A stretch of 64,000 bases of DNA from Hymenobacter terricola (lineage in GTDB: Bacteria; Bacteroidota; Bacteroidia; Cytophagales; Hymenobacteraceae): NCBI RefSeq assembly GCF_017921975.2, contig NZ_JAGEMO020000018.1, positions 62,001-126,000 of the forward strand. The letters are read 5' to 3'. This document shows, piece after piece, positions 48,621 to 56,729 of the stretch. The first letter of the stretch is position 1; the number at the start of each line of letters is the position of its first letter. Both the position numbers and the translations under genes were made by a program. The notes under the pieces were generated by a model. It saw only the letters and a list, made by a program, of their open reading frames with translations. It was not told where the DNA came from and did not search any database.

Positions 48621-49826
48621 TTAGCTCTTCCGGTTGGCATTGAAGCGGGTGTGCTGGTCCTGCACCACCACGTCCAGCTCTTTGGCCAGGGTGTTGTAGC
48701 GCGAGATATCCATCAGCTTGAGGCGGGCCAGCAGGCGGTCGGCTTCTTCGAAGTTGTTCATCCACAGGTTGGCTTCGGCGGCGTCGTACAGGGTGGCGGC
48801 CGTCACTTTTTCGTCGATGCGGGCTTTTTTGTCTTTCGGGTTCGATTCCGTCAGCGCCTTGCTCCACAGGGCCACGGCTTCGCCGATATTCTTTTGGGCG
48901 TCGGCGGCACGGCTGGGGTCGGCCAGCAGCTTGTAGCCCATCAGCGCTTTTTCGTAGGCCTGGGGGTACTCGTCGTAATTCACCTTCTTGTCCGTCACCA
49001 CCCAGATGGAGGTGTTGCGCGTGATGGGGCGCTGGCCAAACTTACTGTCCAAATACTCGGTCACCAGCTTCATGTTAGTTTTCATCGAGTTTTCGTCCAG
49101 CTGGCGCAGGTACGCGGCCTGGTTGTTCCGCCAGAACTTGTTCAGGCCGTCTTCGGTGGCGAAGGCTTCGGTTTTGCCCACGGTGTAGGTGTTGGTGGCT
49201 TCCACCAGCTCGTCGAGCAGCACGGTGCCGTCCTTGGTGGTCACCTTCACGGCGATGGGCGACTTGTAGGATACCTCGTAGGCGTGCTTGATGCCGTCGC
49301 CGGTCGAAACCCCGGCAAGTTGCACCGAAGAGCCCTTCACCGCCAGCGGCGTGACGGGCCCCTGCGTGAAGCCGTCCAGACTCACCGTCACGCGCAGGTC
49401 CCCGTCGGGGCCTTGGGCGCGCTGCAAGCCGCTCAGGCTCACATAAGTAGTGGCCAGCGTTTTGGCATCGTACACCTGGGCCGTGTAATCGGCCGCCGGA
49501 ATCACGGCGTCGCCGGGCTTGCGCTCATCAAGCAGGAAGCGGTTCATGGCCTTTTCCTTCAGCGACTGTGCTTTGTATTCCTGCTTGTCTTTTTCGGCCT
49601 TCGATTTGGCGTCGGATACGGCCGATTCGTGGTCGGCTTTCTGCTGCTTCACGGCATCAACGTAGCGCAGCACCACCTCGGGCGAGTAGGTGCGGGTGCC
49701 CGCCGGAACCGGCACCATGGGCAGGCGCACGTAGTCGAAAGTAACTTTTTGAGCATCGATGCTCTGCCCGAAGGTAGTGGCGGTGCAGAGCAGGGCGGCG
49801 CCCAGGAGGGGTAACGAATATCGCAT
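48621..49826 (-). CDS. Hypothetical exported protein
   Basis: A 401-residue protein with signal peptide MRYSLPLLGAALLCTATTFGQ. After YVRLPMVPVPAGTRTYSPEV comes a Lys/Glu-rich helical stretch (KQQKADHESAVSDAKSKAEKDKQEYKAQSLKEKA), a beta-rich middle part (DLRVTVSLDGFTQGPVTPLAVKG, YEVSYKSPIAVKVTTKDG), and a helical C-terminal region (YEKALMGYKLLAD, AVALWSKALTES, LYDAAEANLWMNNFEEADRLLARLK) that looks like TPR repeats. No named family recognised. Likely periplasmic. Lower G+C than most neighbours. It is preceded on the minus strand by the long terminator at 49958-50021, so it is probably transcribed alone. Confidence 0.75.
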   Translation of the reverse strand: MRYSLPLLGAALLCTATTFGQSIDAQKVTFDYVRLPMVPVPAGTRTYSPEVVLRYVDAVKQQKADHESAVSDAKSKAEKDKQEYKAQSLKEKAMNRFLLDERKPGDAVIPAADYTAQVYDAKTLATTYVSLSGLQRAQGPDGDLRVTVSLDGFTQGPVTPLAVKGSSVQLAGVSTGDGIKHAYEVSYKSPIAVKVTTKDGTVLLDELVEATNTYTVGKTEAFATEDGLNKFWRNNQAAYLRQLDENSMKTNMKLVTEYLDSKFGQRPITRNTSIWVVTDKKVNYDEYPQAYEKALMGYKLLADPSRAADAQKNIGEAVALWSKALTESNPKDKKARIDEKVTAATLYDAAEANLWMNNFEEADRLLARLKLMDISRYNTLAKELDVVVQDQHTRFNANRKS

Positions 49827-49957
49827 AAGCTGGTTAAAAATGACTTAAAAGAGTAAAAAATGAAAAAAGCCCACAATGGGGCCTGTAATTTACTAAATAT
49901 CTGACCAATATGCCTGTTTATTTTGGTGCCCTCAAGCGCAACCGACCGGTTCCAGCC

Positions 49958-50021
49958 CCAAAAAGGGGCCATCCGGCTCGGCTGCCTGGTGAGCAGCTCG
50001 CGCCGGATGGCCCCTTTTTGG
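49958..50021. terminator. Strong terminator after the 122-residue hypothetical gene
   Basis: CCAAAAAGGGGCCATCCGGC (49958-49977) is a perfect reverse complement of 50002-50021 with a 24-nt loop. A T-run is present on both strands. It follows the stop of the 50039-50407 gene by 17 bp. Confidence 0.9.
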
Positions 50022-50038
50022 GCAGTTAACAAAGCTGC

Positions 50039-50407
50039 TTAGTGAGCAGCGGGCACCCGGGCTATGAGGCGCAGGTTGCCGGCGGCGGCAATCAGCTTCT
50101 GGCTGATTTCGCGGGCTTTATCGCCGTTACCGCTGAAGTTGTGCACGGACAGAGCCGACTGGGCCGTCAGCTCGCCGAGGTTCTGGAACGCGACGGCCAT
50201 GCCGGCGGCGTTGTTGCTGTCGATGTGGCCGCGCAGGGTTTCCAGTTCCTGGGCGATGGGGCGCAGCGCGGGCTCGTTGGTGGAGCGCAGGTGCTGAATC
50301 CAGTTATCAATCTGGTTGTAGCCCGTGCCGGGGTCTTGCTGAAAACCGCTGCTGATGGAGTCGAACAGGACGCGGATGCTGGATTCTACTTCGGAAATAA
50401 AGCTCAT
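50039..50407 (-). CDS. Small helical hypothetical protein (paralogue A)
   Basis: A 122-residue protein; ATG at 50407 starts MSFISEVESSIRVLFDSI, and the longer open frame upstream reads unlike protein. No signal peptide or membrane segment; predicted all-helical. IDNWIQHLRS, IAQELETLRGHIDS, FQNLGELTAQSA and GDKAREISQKLIAAAGNL align with IAGWIKTLQG, ISSELQNLHDALTS, LSTLGEHTTKVA and QDKLRQLGQALSTAASQL of the next gene. The two are therefore paralogues of about 120 residues. Function unknown; both are soluble and lack cysteine. Terminators lie on both sides. Confidence 0.72.
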   Translation of the reverse strand: MSFISEVESSIRVLFDSISSGFQQDPGTGYNQIDNWIQHLRSTNEPALRPIAQELETLRGHIDSNNAAGMAVAFQNLGELTAQSALSVHNFSGNGDKAREISQKLIAAAGNLRLIARVPAAH

Positions 50408-50559
50408 GGAGAAGAGTTGGTAATTGGATGAGGCGATGCAGTGACGGATGTGGCCGGCCGGACTTCGGCGGCAAAGATACACCGCGAGGCAGGCACACGG
50501 GCAACCCGCGGCCCCCGGGCTCAGCGGCAAGCCACCCAAATTCAACGCCGGATTTTACG

Positions 50560-50600
50560 CAAAAAAGGCGGCCAACTCAGTGAGTTGGCCGCCTTTTTTG
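50560..50600. terminator. Strong terminator between the two small paralogues
   Basis: CAAAAAAGGCGGCCAACTCA (50560-50579) is perfectly mirrored by TGAGTTGGCCGCCTTTTTTG (50581-50600). It lies 22 bp past the stop of paralogue B (50623), so each paralogue has its own terminator. Confidence 0.92.
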
Positions 50601-50622
50601 GGCAGTTGGCAAGAACCGGAAC

Positions 50623-50973
50623 CTAGCCTTTCAGCTGGCTGGCGGCCGTGCTGAGGGCTTGGCCGAGCTGCCGCAGCTTGTCCTGGGCATCGGGCGTGGC
50701 CGAGGCCGCCACCTTAGTTGTGTGCTCGCCCAAAGTGCTCAGGCTGCTCGCCAACGCACCGGTATCGGAGTTGCCGCTTGTGAGGGCGTCGTGCAGGTTT
50801 TGCAGCTCCGAGCTGATGCCCGACAGCTGCTGGTTGCCTTGCAGGGTTTTAATCCAGCCAGCGATGTTGGGACCGGCTGCGCTAGCGGCAGCGGCCAGGC
50901 CGCCTTGCAAGGCGTTGATGGTGGCATCGAGCTGGCTGGTGCCCAGGCTGCTCTGCGATGAGGAATTATCCAT
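50623..50973 (-). CDS. Small helical hypothetical protein (paralogue B)
   Basis: A 116-residue protein starting MDNSSSQSSLGTSQLDAT. Ala/Ser/Gln-rich and predicted helical, with no signal, membrane segment or cysteine. It aligns with paralogue A over its last ~80 residues, as described there. The first ~35 residues are low-complexity (GGLAAAASAAGPN). A GAAAGGAG-type ribosome-binding region lies close before the ATG (CTGAAAGGAG on the plus strand is actually the reverse, so no clear Shine-Dalgarno is visible on the coding strand). It is downstream of the NYN-domain gene by 150 bp on the same strand. Confidence 0.7.
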   Translation of the reverse strand: MDNSSSQSSLGTSQLDATINALQGGLAAAASAAGPNIAGWIKTLQGNQQLSGISSELQNLHDALTSGNSDTGALASSLSTLGEHTTKVAASATPDAQDKLRQLGQALSTAASQLKG

Positions 50974-51123
50974 GGTGCTGAAAGGAGTAAAATGTGAAAT
51001 AATACCCTACCAACCCATCGTCCCGGCAATTGTTAAGTGCCCGACGTACAACATTTTGTCATTAAAAAATTGTTATGTCGCAGCCAAACTTTTCCGCTCG
51101 CTGCCGCTTATGCGGCGGGCTTT

Positions 51124-52197
51124 TTAGTCCTCGCCTGGGTGCAATTCCTGCACGTCGGGATGGCTGTAGTTCACCACGATAACGGAGAAAGGGTGCGGCT
51201 CGCCTTCGCGCTTCTCGATGCGAATGGCGCCGGCGTCGCGCAGCTTGTTGAGCAGGTCGCGGCGCTCGTAGTCGGGCAGCTCGGGCAGCTCATCGGTGAG
51301 CAGGCGCATGAACGGGCCCAGCCACAGCTCGGTCACGCGGCGCTGCTGCTTGGCTTCGAGCTTCTGAAATTCGGCCAGCATGAAGGCCAGCGTGCGGCGC
51401 TCCACGTCGCTGGCCAGGCGGCGGACGGGGGCAAAATCGGGCACTTCCTCGGCCGGGCGCACCGCCGGAGGCCGGGCGGCGGCCGGCACGACAGGCCGCG
51501 GCACGCTGGCCGACGGCACCATTCCCACCAGCACGGGTTTGGATACGGCATCGGCGGGCGTGGCGGCGCGGGCAGCCAGCGCGGCGGCCGAAGGCACCCC
51601 CGCCAGACCTTGCTCGCGCAGGCGGCGGCTTTCCTCGATGACGCGCAGGCGGTCAGCGCGGCGTTTTTCGAGCTGCCCGATGCGCTCCGGGGCCAGCAGG
51701 TCGCGGGCGTCGATGAACTGCTGGGCGCCGATGTTCTGGAGCAAGTCGCCGGATACGGACTCGCGGAAGCCAGCCACCAGCACCTGCCGGGCCTGCCGGC
51801 GCAGGTGCTGCAATACGGGAATGTAGTCGCGGTCGCCGGCCACGAGCACGAACGTGCCGATGTCGGGCCGGGTGTACATCACCTCCAGCGCGTCGATGCA
51901 GAGCTGCATGTCGGCGGCATTTTTGTGGTCGGTGCCCAGCACGTTGCGGGTGCTCACGCCCATCAGGTACAGGGCGCCCTGCGGGGCGGTGGCCAGGCGC
52001 TCGAAGTCGGCGTAGGCGTAGCTGATGAGGCAATCGAGGCCTTTGGCGCTCAGCTGCTCGCGCAGCGTGCGGATGATGTCGAGCACGTAATCGTTGAGGT
52101 CGGGTGGGTCTTGGAAGTGGTTTTTAAGGAAATAATAAACGTTTTCAAAGTCGATGAAAACGGCGGCGTAAGAGGAAGCGGGCGACTTGGGCGACAT
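51124..52197 (-). CDS. NYN domain (PIN-like) protein, predicted ribonuclease
   Basis: A 357-residue protein. The N-terminal NYN domain (~1-165) has the acidic residues of the PIN/FEN-like fold: AVFIDFENVYYFL, NAADMQLCIDALEVM and FVLVAGDRDYIPVLQHLRRQ. These relatives are metal-dependent RNases involved in RNA processing or decay. After a basic helical stretch (EKRRADRLRVIEESRRLREQ) and a Pro/Ala linker, the C-terminal ~100 residues (VERRTLAFMLAEFQKLEAKQQ, YERRDLLNKLRDAGAIRIEKREG) resemble a winged-helix domain such as OST-HTH/LOTUS; this second assignment is tentative. A TACCTTTG box ends 4 nt before the ATG. Cytoplasmic; target RNA unknown. Confidence 0.85.
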   Translation of the reverse strand: MSPKSPASSYAAVFIDFENVYYFLKNHFQDPPDLNDYVLDIIRTLREQLSAKGLDCLISYAYADFERLATAPQGALYLMGVSTRNVLGTDHKNAADMQLCIDALEVMYTRPDIGTFVLVAGDRDYIPVLQHLRRQARQVLVAGFRESVSGDLLQNIGAQQFIDARDLLAPERIGQLEKRRADRLRVIEESRRLREQGLAGVPSAAALAARAATPADAVSKPVLVGMVPSASVPRPVVPAAARPPAVRPAEEVPDFAPVRRLASDVERRTLAFMLAEFQKLEAKQQRRVTELWLGPFMRLLTDELPELPDYERRDLLNKLRDAGAIRIEKREGEPHPFSVIVVNYSHPDVQELHPGED

Positions 52198-52201
52198 ATA
52201 G

Positions 52202-52209
52202 CAAAGGTA
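52202..52209 (-). promoter_or_regulatory. Putative -7 element (TACCTTTG), 4 nt before the NYN gene ATG
   Basis: Exact TAnnTTTG match on the minus strand. Four nucleotides separate it from the ATG at 52197, so transcription would start at or very near the start codon (leaderless mRNA) if this box is real. Confidence 0.4.
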
Positions 52210-52330
52210 TTATATCCCAGGACGGAAAAAGCTGTCCCACTGTGAATTTATGGCGCGGCTTCCCAATTGGTGCGTCGCCGAAGAATATTCCCTAGACCGG
52301 GCCGCCCTTCGCCCCTATTGGCTTCGGCAG

Positions 52331-52337
52331 TAACTTG
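52331..52337 (+). promoter_or_regulatory. Putative -7 element (TAACTTG) for second GH31 gene
   Basis: TAACTTGCCGC is 23 nt before the ATG at 52361 and identical to the 11-mer at 9227-9237 ahead of the POT gene. Confidence 0.3.
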
Positions 52338-52360
52338 CCGCTTCCAGCTTTTCCTGTTTA

Positions 52361-55300
52361 ATGAAGGTGTATTCCCACTTCCTTGTTTCCGTTTTAACCG
52401 TAGCGGCGGCGTTGCTGCTGCTGCCCGCCGCCCACGCCCAGCGCGCCGACAACGGCCGGCCGGCCGATGACCCGTTTGGGCGGCGCGTGGTGCCGGCGCG
52501 GGCGGTGCCGGGCGGGCGGTATAAGTCGCATGCATTTACCAACAACGCCCTACTCGTTGAAGCCACCGATGGCAGCCACCTGCAACTAACCCCGTGGGCA
52601 GGTGGAGTGCTTAAAGTCGATTATTTTCCGCCGGGCCATTCCCTTACATCGGACACCTCCATAAGTGTGGTGCAGCAGATGAGTGACACACGTCGCACCG
52701 GCTGGGGAATGCCTGCTGTTTTCAAGCAGTTTCCAAATTCCAGCATTGATTTACTCATCAACACTGGTCCACTAAGTGGTGACATTATCAGCATTCACAA
52801 AGACCCGCTTCGCATAATTCTTTACGCTAAAGACACTTCGGCGCCGCTGTCCTTGTCGCAGTCATTGCCCTCGTTCGACGTAGCCGTTCCCTTTCGCCGC
52901 GAAGCCGCCGCCCCTACCTCCGCCACTACGGCCGAGCCCGGCGGCACGGCCGTGCGCTTCCGCCTCGCGCCGGGCGAGCGGCTGTACGGCACCGGCTCCC
53001 GCGCCTTGCCCGTGGACCGGCGCGGCTACCGCCTGGAGCTGTACAACCAGGCCCATTACGGCTCGCAGAATAACGAGCCCAACCTGAACATCACGCTGCC
53101 CACGGTGCTCAGCAGCCGGGGCTACATGCTGTTTTTCGACAACCACGCCCCCGGCTACCTCGACCTGGGCAAGACCGATAAGAACGTGCTCGAATACGGC
53201 GGCGAGGGGCTGGCTTCACTCTCCTACTTCGTGATAACGGGCCGCGACCAGGCCGAAATCCTGAACCGCTACACGGCCCTAACGGGGCGGCAGCCGCTGC
53301 CGCCGCGCTGGGCGCTGGGCCTCATCCAGAGTCGCTTCGGCTACAAAACCGAGGCCGAAATGCAGCAGGTAGCCACCCGAATGCGCCACGAAAACTTCCC
53401 TCTCGATGCGCTGGTGCTGGATTTGTACTGGTTTGGCGGCACTACCAGGCAAGGCGATTTGAGCTGGTACCAGCCCGGCTTCCCCGACCCGGCCGGTATG
53501 ATGAGCCGCCTGAACCAACAGGGCGTCAAGACCATCCTGATTTCGGAACCTTACGTGATGCGCACCTCGCGCAACGATTCCACGGTGCGCACGCGGGGGC
53601 TGGTGGGCACCACGGCGGCCGGGCGGCCATTCACGGTGGCCTCGTTCTGGGCCGGGCCGGCCAGCATTCTGGACGTGTTCAAGCCGGCGGCCCGCAACTG
53701 GCTGTGGGGCTACTACCGCACGCTGCACAACCAGGGCGCGGCTGGCTGGTGGAGTGACCTCGGCGAGCCCGAAAACCACCCCGAAGCCATGCACCACGTA
53801 GGGGGCCCCGCGCGGGCTGTGCACAACGCCTACGGGCAGGCCTGGGCCAGCATTTTTCAGGAAAACTACGCCCGGGAATTCCCCGAAGAGCGGGTGTTCA
53901 ACCTGGCGCGCTCGGGCTGGGCGGGCATGCAGCGCAACTCGGTGTTCCCGTGGTCGGGCGACATCAACCGGTCGTGGAGCGGCTACCAGGCCCAGATTCC
54001 GGTGATGCTGGGCATGGGCCAGGGCGGCGTGGGCTACATGCACTCCGACGCCGGCGGCTTCTGCGTGGGCGGCATCGACCCGGAGCTGTACACCCGCTGG
54101 CTGCAAATGGCCAGCCTCTGCCCCATCCTGCGGCCCCACGGCGAGGGCGTGCCGCCGGAGCCCTACTATTACCCCAACCCCTACAAAAGCAGCGTGCGCG
54201 ACGCCGTGCAGCTCCGGTATCAGCTGCTGCCGTACCTATACACCCTGGCCTGGCAGAATGCCACTACCGGCGCGCCGCTGGTCCGGACAATGGACTTTGA
54301 TTATCAGTATGCTTCTGCTTTAATAACCTCGCCTGCACCCCCAACAAAAAGCAGCGAAGCCAGCTATCTCTTTTATAAACAAAAAGTTGAAAGGAATACG
54401 AAGCTGGACTCCACAACCGAGAACAACGGCTGGGATATTCCGCTTCCTATCAAATCCACTCAAGCCACTGCTGGCTCATCAGGCGACCTCAATGACCAAT
54501 ATCTTTTGGGGCCCAACCTGCTGGTGGCGCCGGTACTAAACCCCAGCCAGCGGCGGCGCAACGTGTTGCTGCCCAATGGAAACTGGATTGACTTTTACAC
54601 CAACCAGACCTATGCCGGGGGCCGCACGGTGAGCGTGCCCGCGCCGCTGGCCCACGCGCCGCTCCTGGTGCGGGCCGGGGCCTTCCTGCCGATGACTGCT
54701 TACCGGCCCAGCACCGCCCAATACCGCCCCGACACCTTGCTGCTGCGCTACTACCCCGACCCGGCCACTCCGGAATCGGAGTTCACGATGTACGACGACG
54801 ATGGCCATTCGGCCCAGGCGCTGGCCCGGCACCAGTACGAAACCCTGACCATGCGCGGCTTCTGCACGCCAAAGCAGACCGACGTGATTCTGAGCAGCAA
54901 CGGCGACTACCCCGGCCAGCCGGCGTTCCGGCTGCTGCGGCTGCTGGTGCAGCGGGTGGCCGCGCCGCCCACCGCCGTGTACCTCGACAACCAGCTGGCC
55001 CCCGCCGAAGGCTACGCCTACGACCCCGTGAAGCATGAGCTGGAGGTGCATTTCCTGATGAACGCCGGCGTGGCCGTGAGCATTCGGGGGCTGCGGTTGC
55101 TGAATGCTCCGGCCACCGGCACTGACCCCGAAAGCTTCACCCTGGAAGTGCCCGACAGCCGCAGTTTCGGCCCCAACGGCACAACATTGAGCTACGTCTG
55201 CGACGCTACTTCCGGGGCGGCGGGCCTGCTGCTCATCCGCAACGCGCAGGGCGGCGTGGTGCGCACCCTGTCCCTGGACCCTGGCCCCGGCCGCCACGTC

Positions 55301-55402
55301 CTGGCCTGGGATGGCCGCGACGACCGCCACCGCCCCGTGCCGCCCGGCGTTTACGTGGCCGAAACCGCCGGCCAGCACCAGCGGCTGATTGTAACGCAAT
55401 AA
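52361..55402 (+). CDS. GH31 family glycoside hydrolase, exported, with C-terminal FlgD-like/sorting-type domain
   Basis: A 1013-residue enzyme with a signal peptide (MKVYSHFLVSVLTVAAALLLLPAAHAQ). The GH31 barrel is recognised by ALVLDLYWFGGTTRQGD, WWSDLGEPE with nucleophile D466, FPWSGDINRSWSGYQAQIP with acid/base D534, and YMHSDAGGFCVGG. A DUF5110-like beta domain follows (EFTMYDDDGHSAQALARHQYE). The end (GVVRTLSLDPGPGRHVLAWDGRDD ... GVYVAETAGQHQRLIVTQ) looks like a FlgD-type Ig fold/T9SS-style tail. Likely an extracellular or periplasmic alpha-glucosidase or related enzyme. Two stretches (about 52600-52860 and 54290-54520) are clearly poorer in G+C than the rest and encode less conserved-looking sequence. 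Distinct from the cytoplasmic GH31 at 30838. Confidence 0.9.
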   Translation: MKVYSHFLVSVLTVAAALLLLPAAHAQRADNGRPADDPFGRRVVPARAVPGGRYKSHAFTNNALLVEATDGSHLQLTPWAGGVLKVDYFPPGHSLTSDTSISVVQQMSDTRRTGWGMPAVFKQFPNSSIDLLINTGPLSGDIISIHKDPLRIILYAKDTSAPLSLSQSLPSFDVAVPFRREAAAPTSATTAEPGGTAVRFRLAPGERLYGTGSRALPVDRRGYRLELYNQAHYGSQNNEPNLNITLPTVLSSRGYMLFFDNHAPGYLDLGKTDKNVLEYGGEGLASLSYFVITGRDQAEILNRYTALTGRQPLPPRWALGLIQSRFGYKTEAEMQQVATRMRHENFPLDALVLDLYWFGGTTRQGDLSWYQPGFPDPAGMMSRLNQQGVKTILISEPYVMRTSRNDSTVRTRGLVGTTAAGRPFTVASFWAGPASILDVFKPAARNWLWGYYRTLHNQGAAGWWSDLGEPENHPEAMHHVGGPARAVHNAYGQAWASIFQENYAREFPEERVFNLARSGWAGMQRNSVFPWSGDINRSWSGYQAQIPVMLGMGQGGVGYMHSDAGGFCVGGIDPELYTRWLQMASLCPILRPHGEGVPPEPYYYPNPYKSSVRDAVQLRYQLLPYLYTLAWQNATTGAPLVRTMDFDYQYASALITSPAPPTKSSEASYLFYKQKVERNTKLDSTTENNGWDIPLPIKSTQATAGSSGDLNDQYLLGPNLLVAPVLNPSQRRRNVLLPNGNWIDFYTNQTYAGGRTVSVPAPLAHAPLLVRAGAFLPMTAYRPSTAQYRPDTLLLRYYPDPATPESEFTMYDDDGHSAQALARHQYETLTMRGFCTPKQTDVILSSNGDYPGQPAFRLLRLLVQRVAAPPTAVYLDNQLAPAEGYAYDPVKHELEVHFLMNAGVAVSIRGLRLLNAPATGTDPESFTLEVPDSRSFGPNGTTLSYVCDATSGAAGLLLIRNAQGGVVRTLSLDPGPGRHVLAWDGRDDRHRPVPPGVYVAETAGQHQRLIVTQ

Positions 55403-55405
55403 CCC

Positions 55406-55960
55406 ATGATTCCAATGCCCTTCATGCAGCCTTTCGACACCACCCGCCTCCATTTCCGGCCCTTCACCGAGGCCGATACGGCCGGCCTGTTTGCCCTCGA
55501 CTCGGACCCGGCCGTGCACCGCTACCTCGGCGGCATTGGCGGGCAGATGGCGGCCGAACCGGCCCACAGCGCTGCCACCATTGCCTTCATCCAGGCCCAG
55601 TACGTGGCCAATGGCATTGGCCGCTGGGCAGTGCTGCTGCGCGCAACCGGCGAATTTATGGGCTGGGCGGGGCTGAAGCTGGTGTCCGGCCCCATCAATG
55701 AGCAGCGTGATTTCTACGACCTGGGTTACCGTTTCCGGCCGCAATTCTGGCGGCAGGGCTATGGCTACGAAGCGGCCCAGGCCTGGCTCGACTACGGATT
55801 TCAGACGCTGAAATTGCCCCAAATATGCGCGTATGCCGATGCGGACAACGCGGGCTCGCGCCGCATTCTGGAGAAAGTGGGCTTGCGGCGGGGCAATGAG
55901 TTCATGGAAGGCGGCACCCGCTGCGTGTGGTACGAGGCCGATAATCCGAGCCCGAAATAA
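55406..55960 (+). CDS. GNAT family N-acetyltransferase
   Basis: A 184-residue protein, 3 bp after the GH31 stop. It has the RimJ/RimL-like pattern: TTRLHFRPFTEADTAGLFAL at the start, GLKLVSGPINEQRDFYDLGYRFRPQFWRQGYGYEAAQAW (acetyl-CoA-binding Q/R-x-x-G-x-G/A motif in the RQGYGYEA region), and DADNAGSRRILEKVGLRR, with the typical N-x-x-S-x-x-x-x-x-K-x-G. It transfers acetyl from acetyl-CoA to an amine; the target is unknown. The start could also be ATG 55415 or 55424. Convergent with the PAP2 genes. Confidence 0.9.
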   Translation: MIPMPFMQPFDTTRLHFRPFTEADTAGLFALDSDPAVHRYLGGIGGQMAAEPAHSAATIAFIQAQYVANGIGRWAVLLRATGEFMGWAGLKLVSGPINEQRDFYDLGYRFRPQFWRQGYGYEAAQAWLDYGFQTLKLPQICAYADADNAGSRRILEKVGLRRGNEFMEGGTRCVWYEADNPSPK

Positions 55961-56010
55961 GGCCGAACGGCGGGGCCAGGGCACTCTTGCTTTTACTTTG
56001 GAACGACTGC

Positions 56011-56685
56011 TTAGGGACCAGGCAGCGTTTCGGGCGTGTTGCCAGTTGCTGGAAACCAGCGAAAAATCACCTGCACCAGCAGCACCCAGCCCACGGCGCT
56101 GCTCCAGCCGGCCAGCACATCGGACGGGTTGTGCACGCCCAGGTACATGCGCGCCCAGCCCACGGCCAGCGAGAACAGCGGCGCCAGCGGCCAGACCAGC
56201 CAATGGGCCCGGTACCGCCAGCACAGGAATAGCAGCGCCGTGGCAATGGCGGCCGTGTCCATGGCGTGCCCACTGGGGAAGCTGAGCGTGTGCTCGGGCC
56301 GGATGCTGACCCAGAGCGCAGGCCGGGGCCGCGCCACCAGTCGCTTGATAATCTGCGTGAGCAGCATCGAGCCGCCCACCGACACCGCAAACACCCACGC
56401 GGCTCGCCCCTGCCGCCGCACCAGCAGCCCCAGAAAAATGAGCAGCCCCAGGCTCACCATCGGCCAGGTATTTCCGATGATGGTAAGGAAGATAGCCAGC
56501 TTATCCAGCCCTGGCGTGGCGTGCCGGTGCCAGAATTCCAGCAGCGGCACGTCCCAGCGCAGGCCGCCAGCGTGCACCACGGCCACCGCCATCCAGGCGA
56601 ACACCGCCCACGCCACCACCAGTCCCACCAGCAAAGGCATGAGCGGAAGGACGGAGCGTAGACGGGGATGGAGCGGAAACATCAA
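56011..56685 (-). CDS. PAP2 family phosphatase (paralogue 1)
   Basis: A 224-residue integral membrane protein. The PAP2 tripartite site is visible: KRLVARPRP (KxxxxxxRP), SFPSGHAM (PSGH) and ARMYLGVHNPSDVLAGW (usual SRxxxxxHxxxD, here with Ala in place of the Ser). Six hydrophobic segments (e.g. LMPLLVGLVVAWAVFAWMAV) are consistent with the family. Such enzymes dephosphorylate undecaprenyl pyrophosphate, phosphatidic acid or similar lipids at the outer face of the inner membrane. It follows a second PAP2 gene (56730-57470) with the same gene order and 44 bp between them, so they arose by tandem duplication. Confidence 0.9.
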   Translation of the reverse strand: MMFPLHPRLRSVLPLMPLLVGLVVAWAVFAWMAVAVVHAGGLRWDVPLLEFWHRHATPGLDKLAIFLTIIGNTWPMVSLGLLIFLGLLVRRQGRAAWVFAVSVGGSMLLTQIIKRLVARPRPALWVSIRPEHTLSFPSGHAMDTAAIATALLFLCWRYRAHWLVWPLAPLFSLAVGWARMYLGVHNPSDVLAGWSSAVGWVLLVQVIFRWFPATGNTPETLPGP

Positions 56686-56729
56686 GCGAGGCCGAACGTG
56701 GAATCGGCCGCAATAAACGCCGGAAGCCG

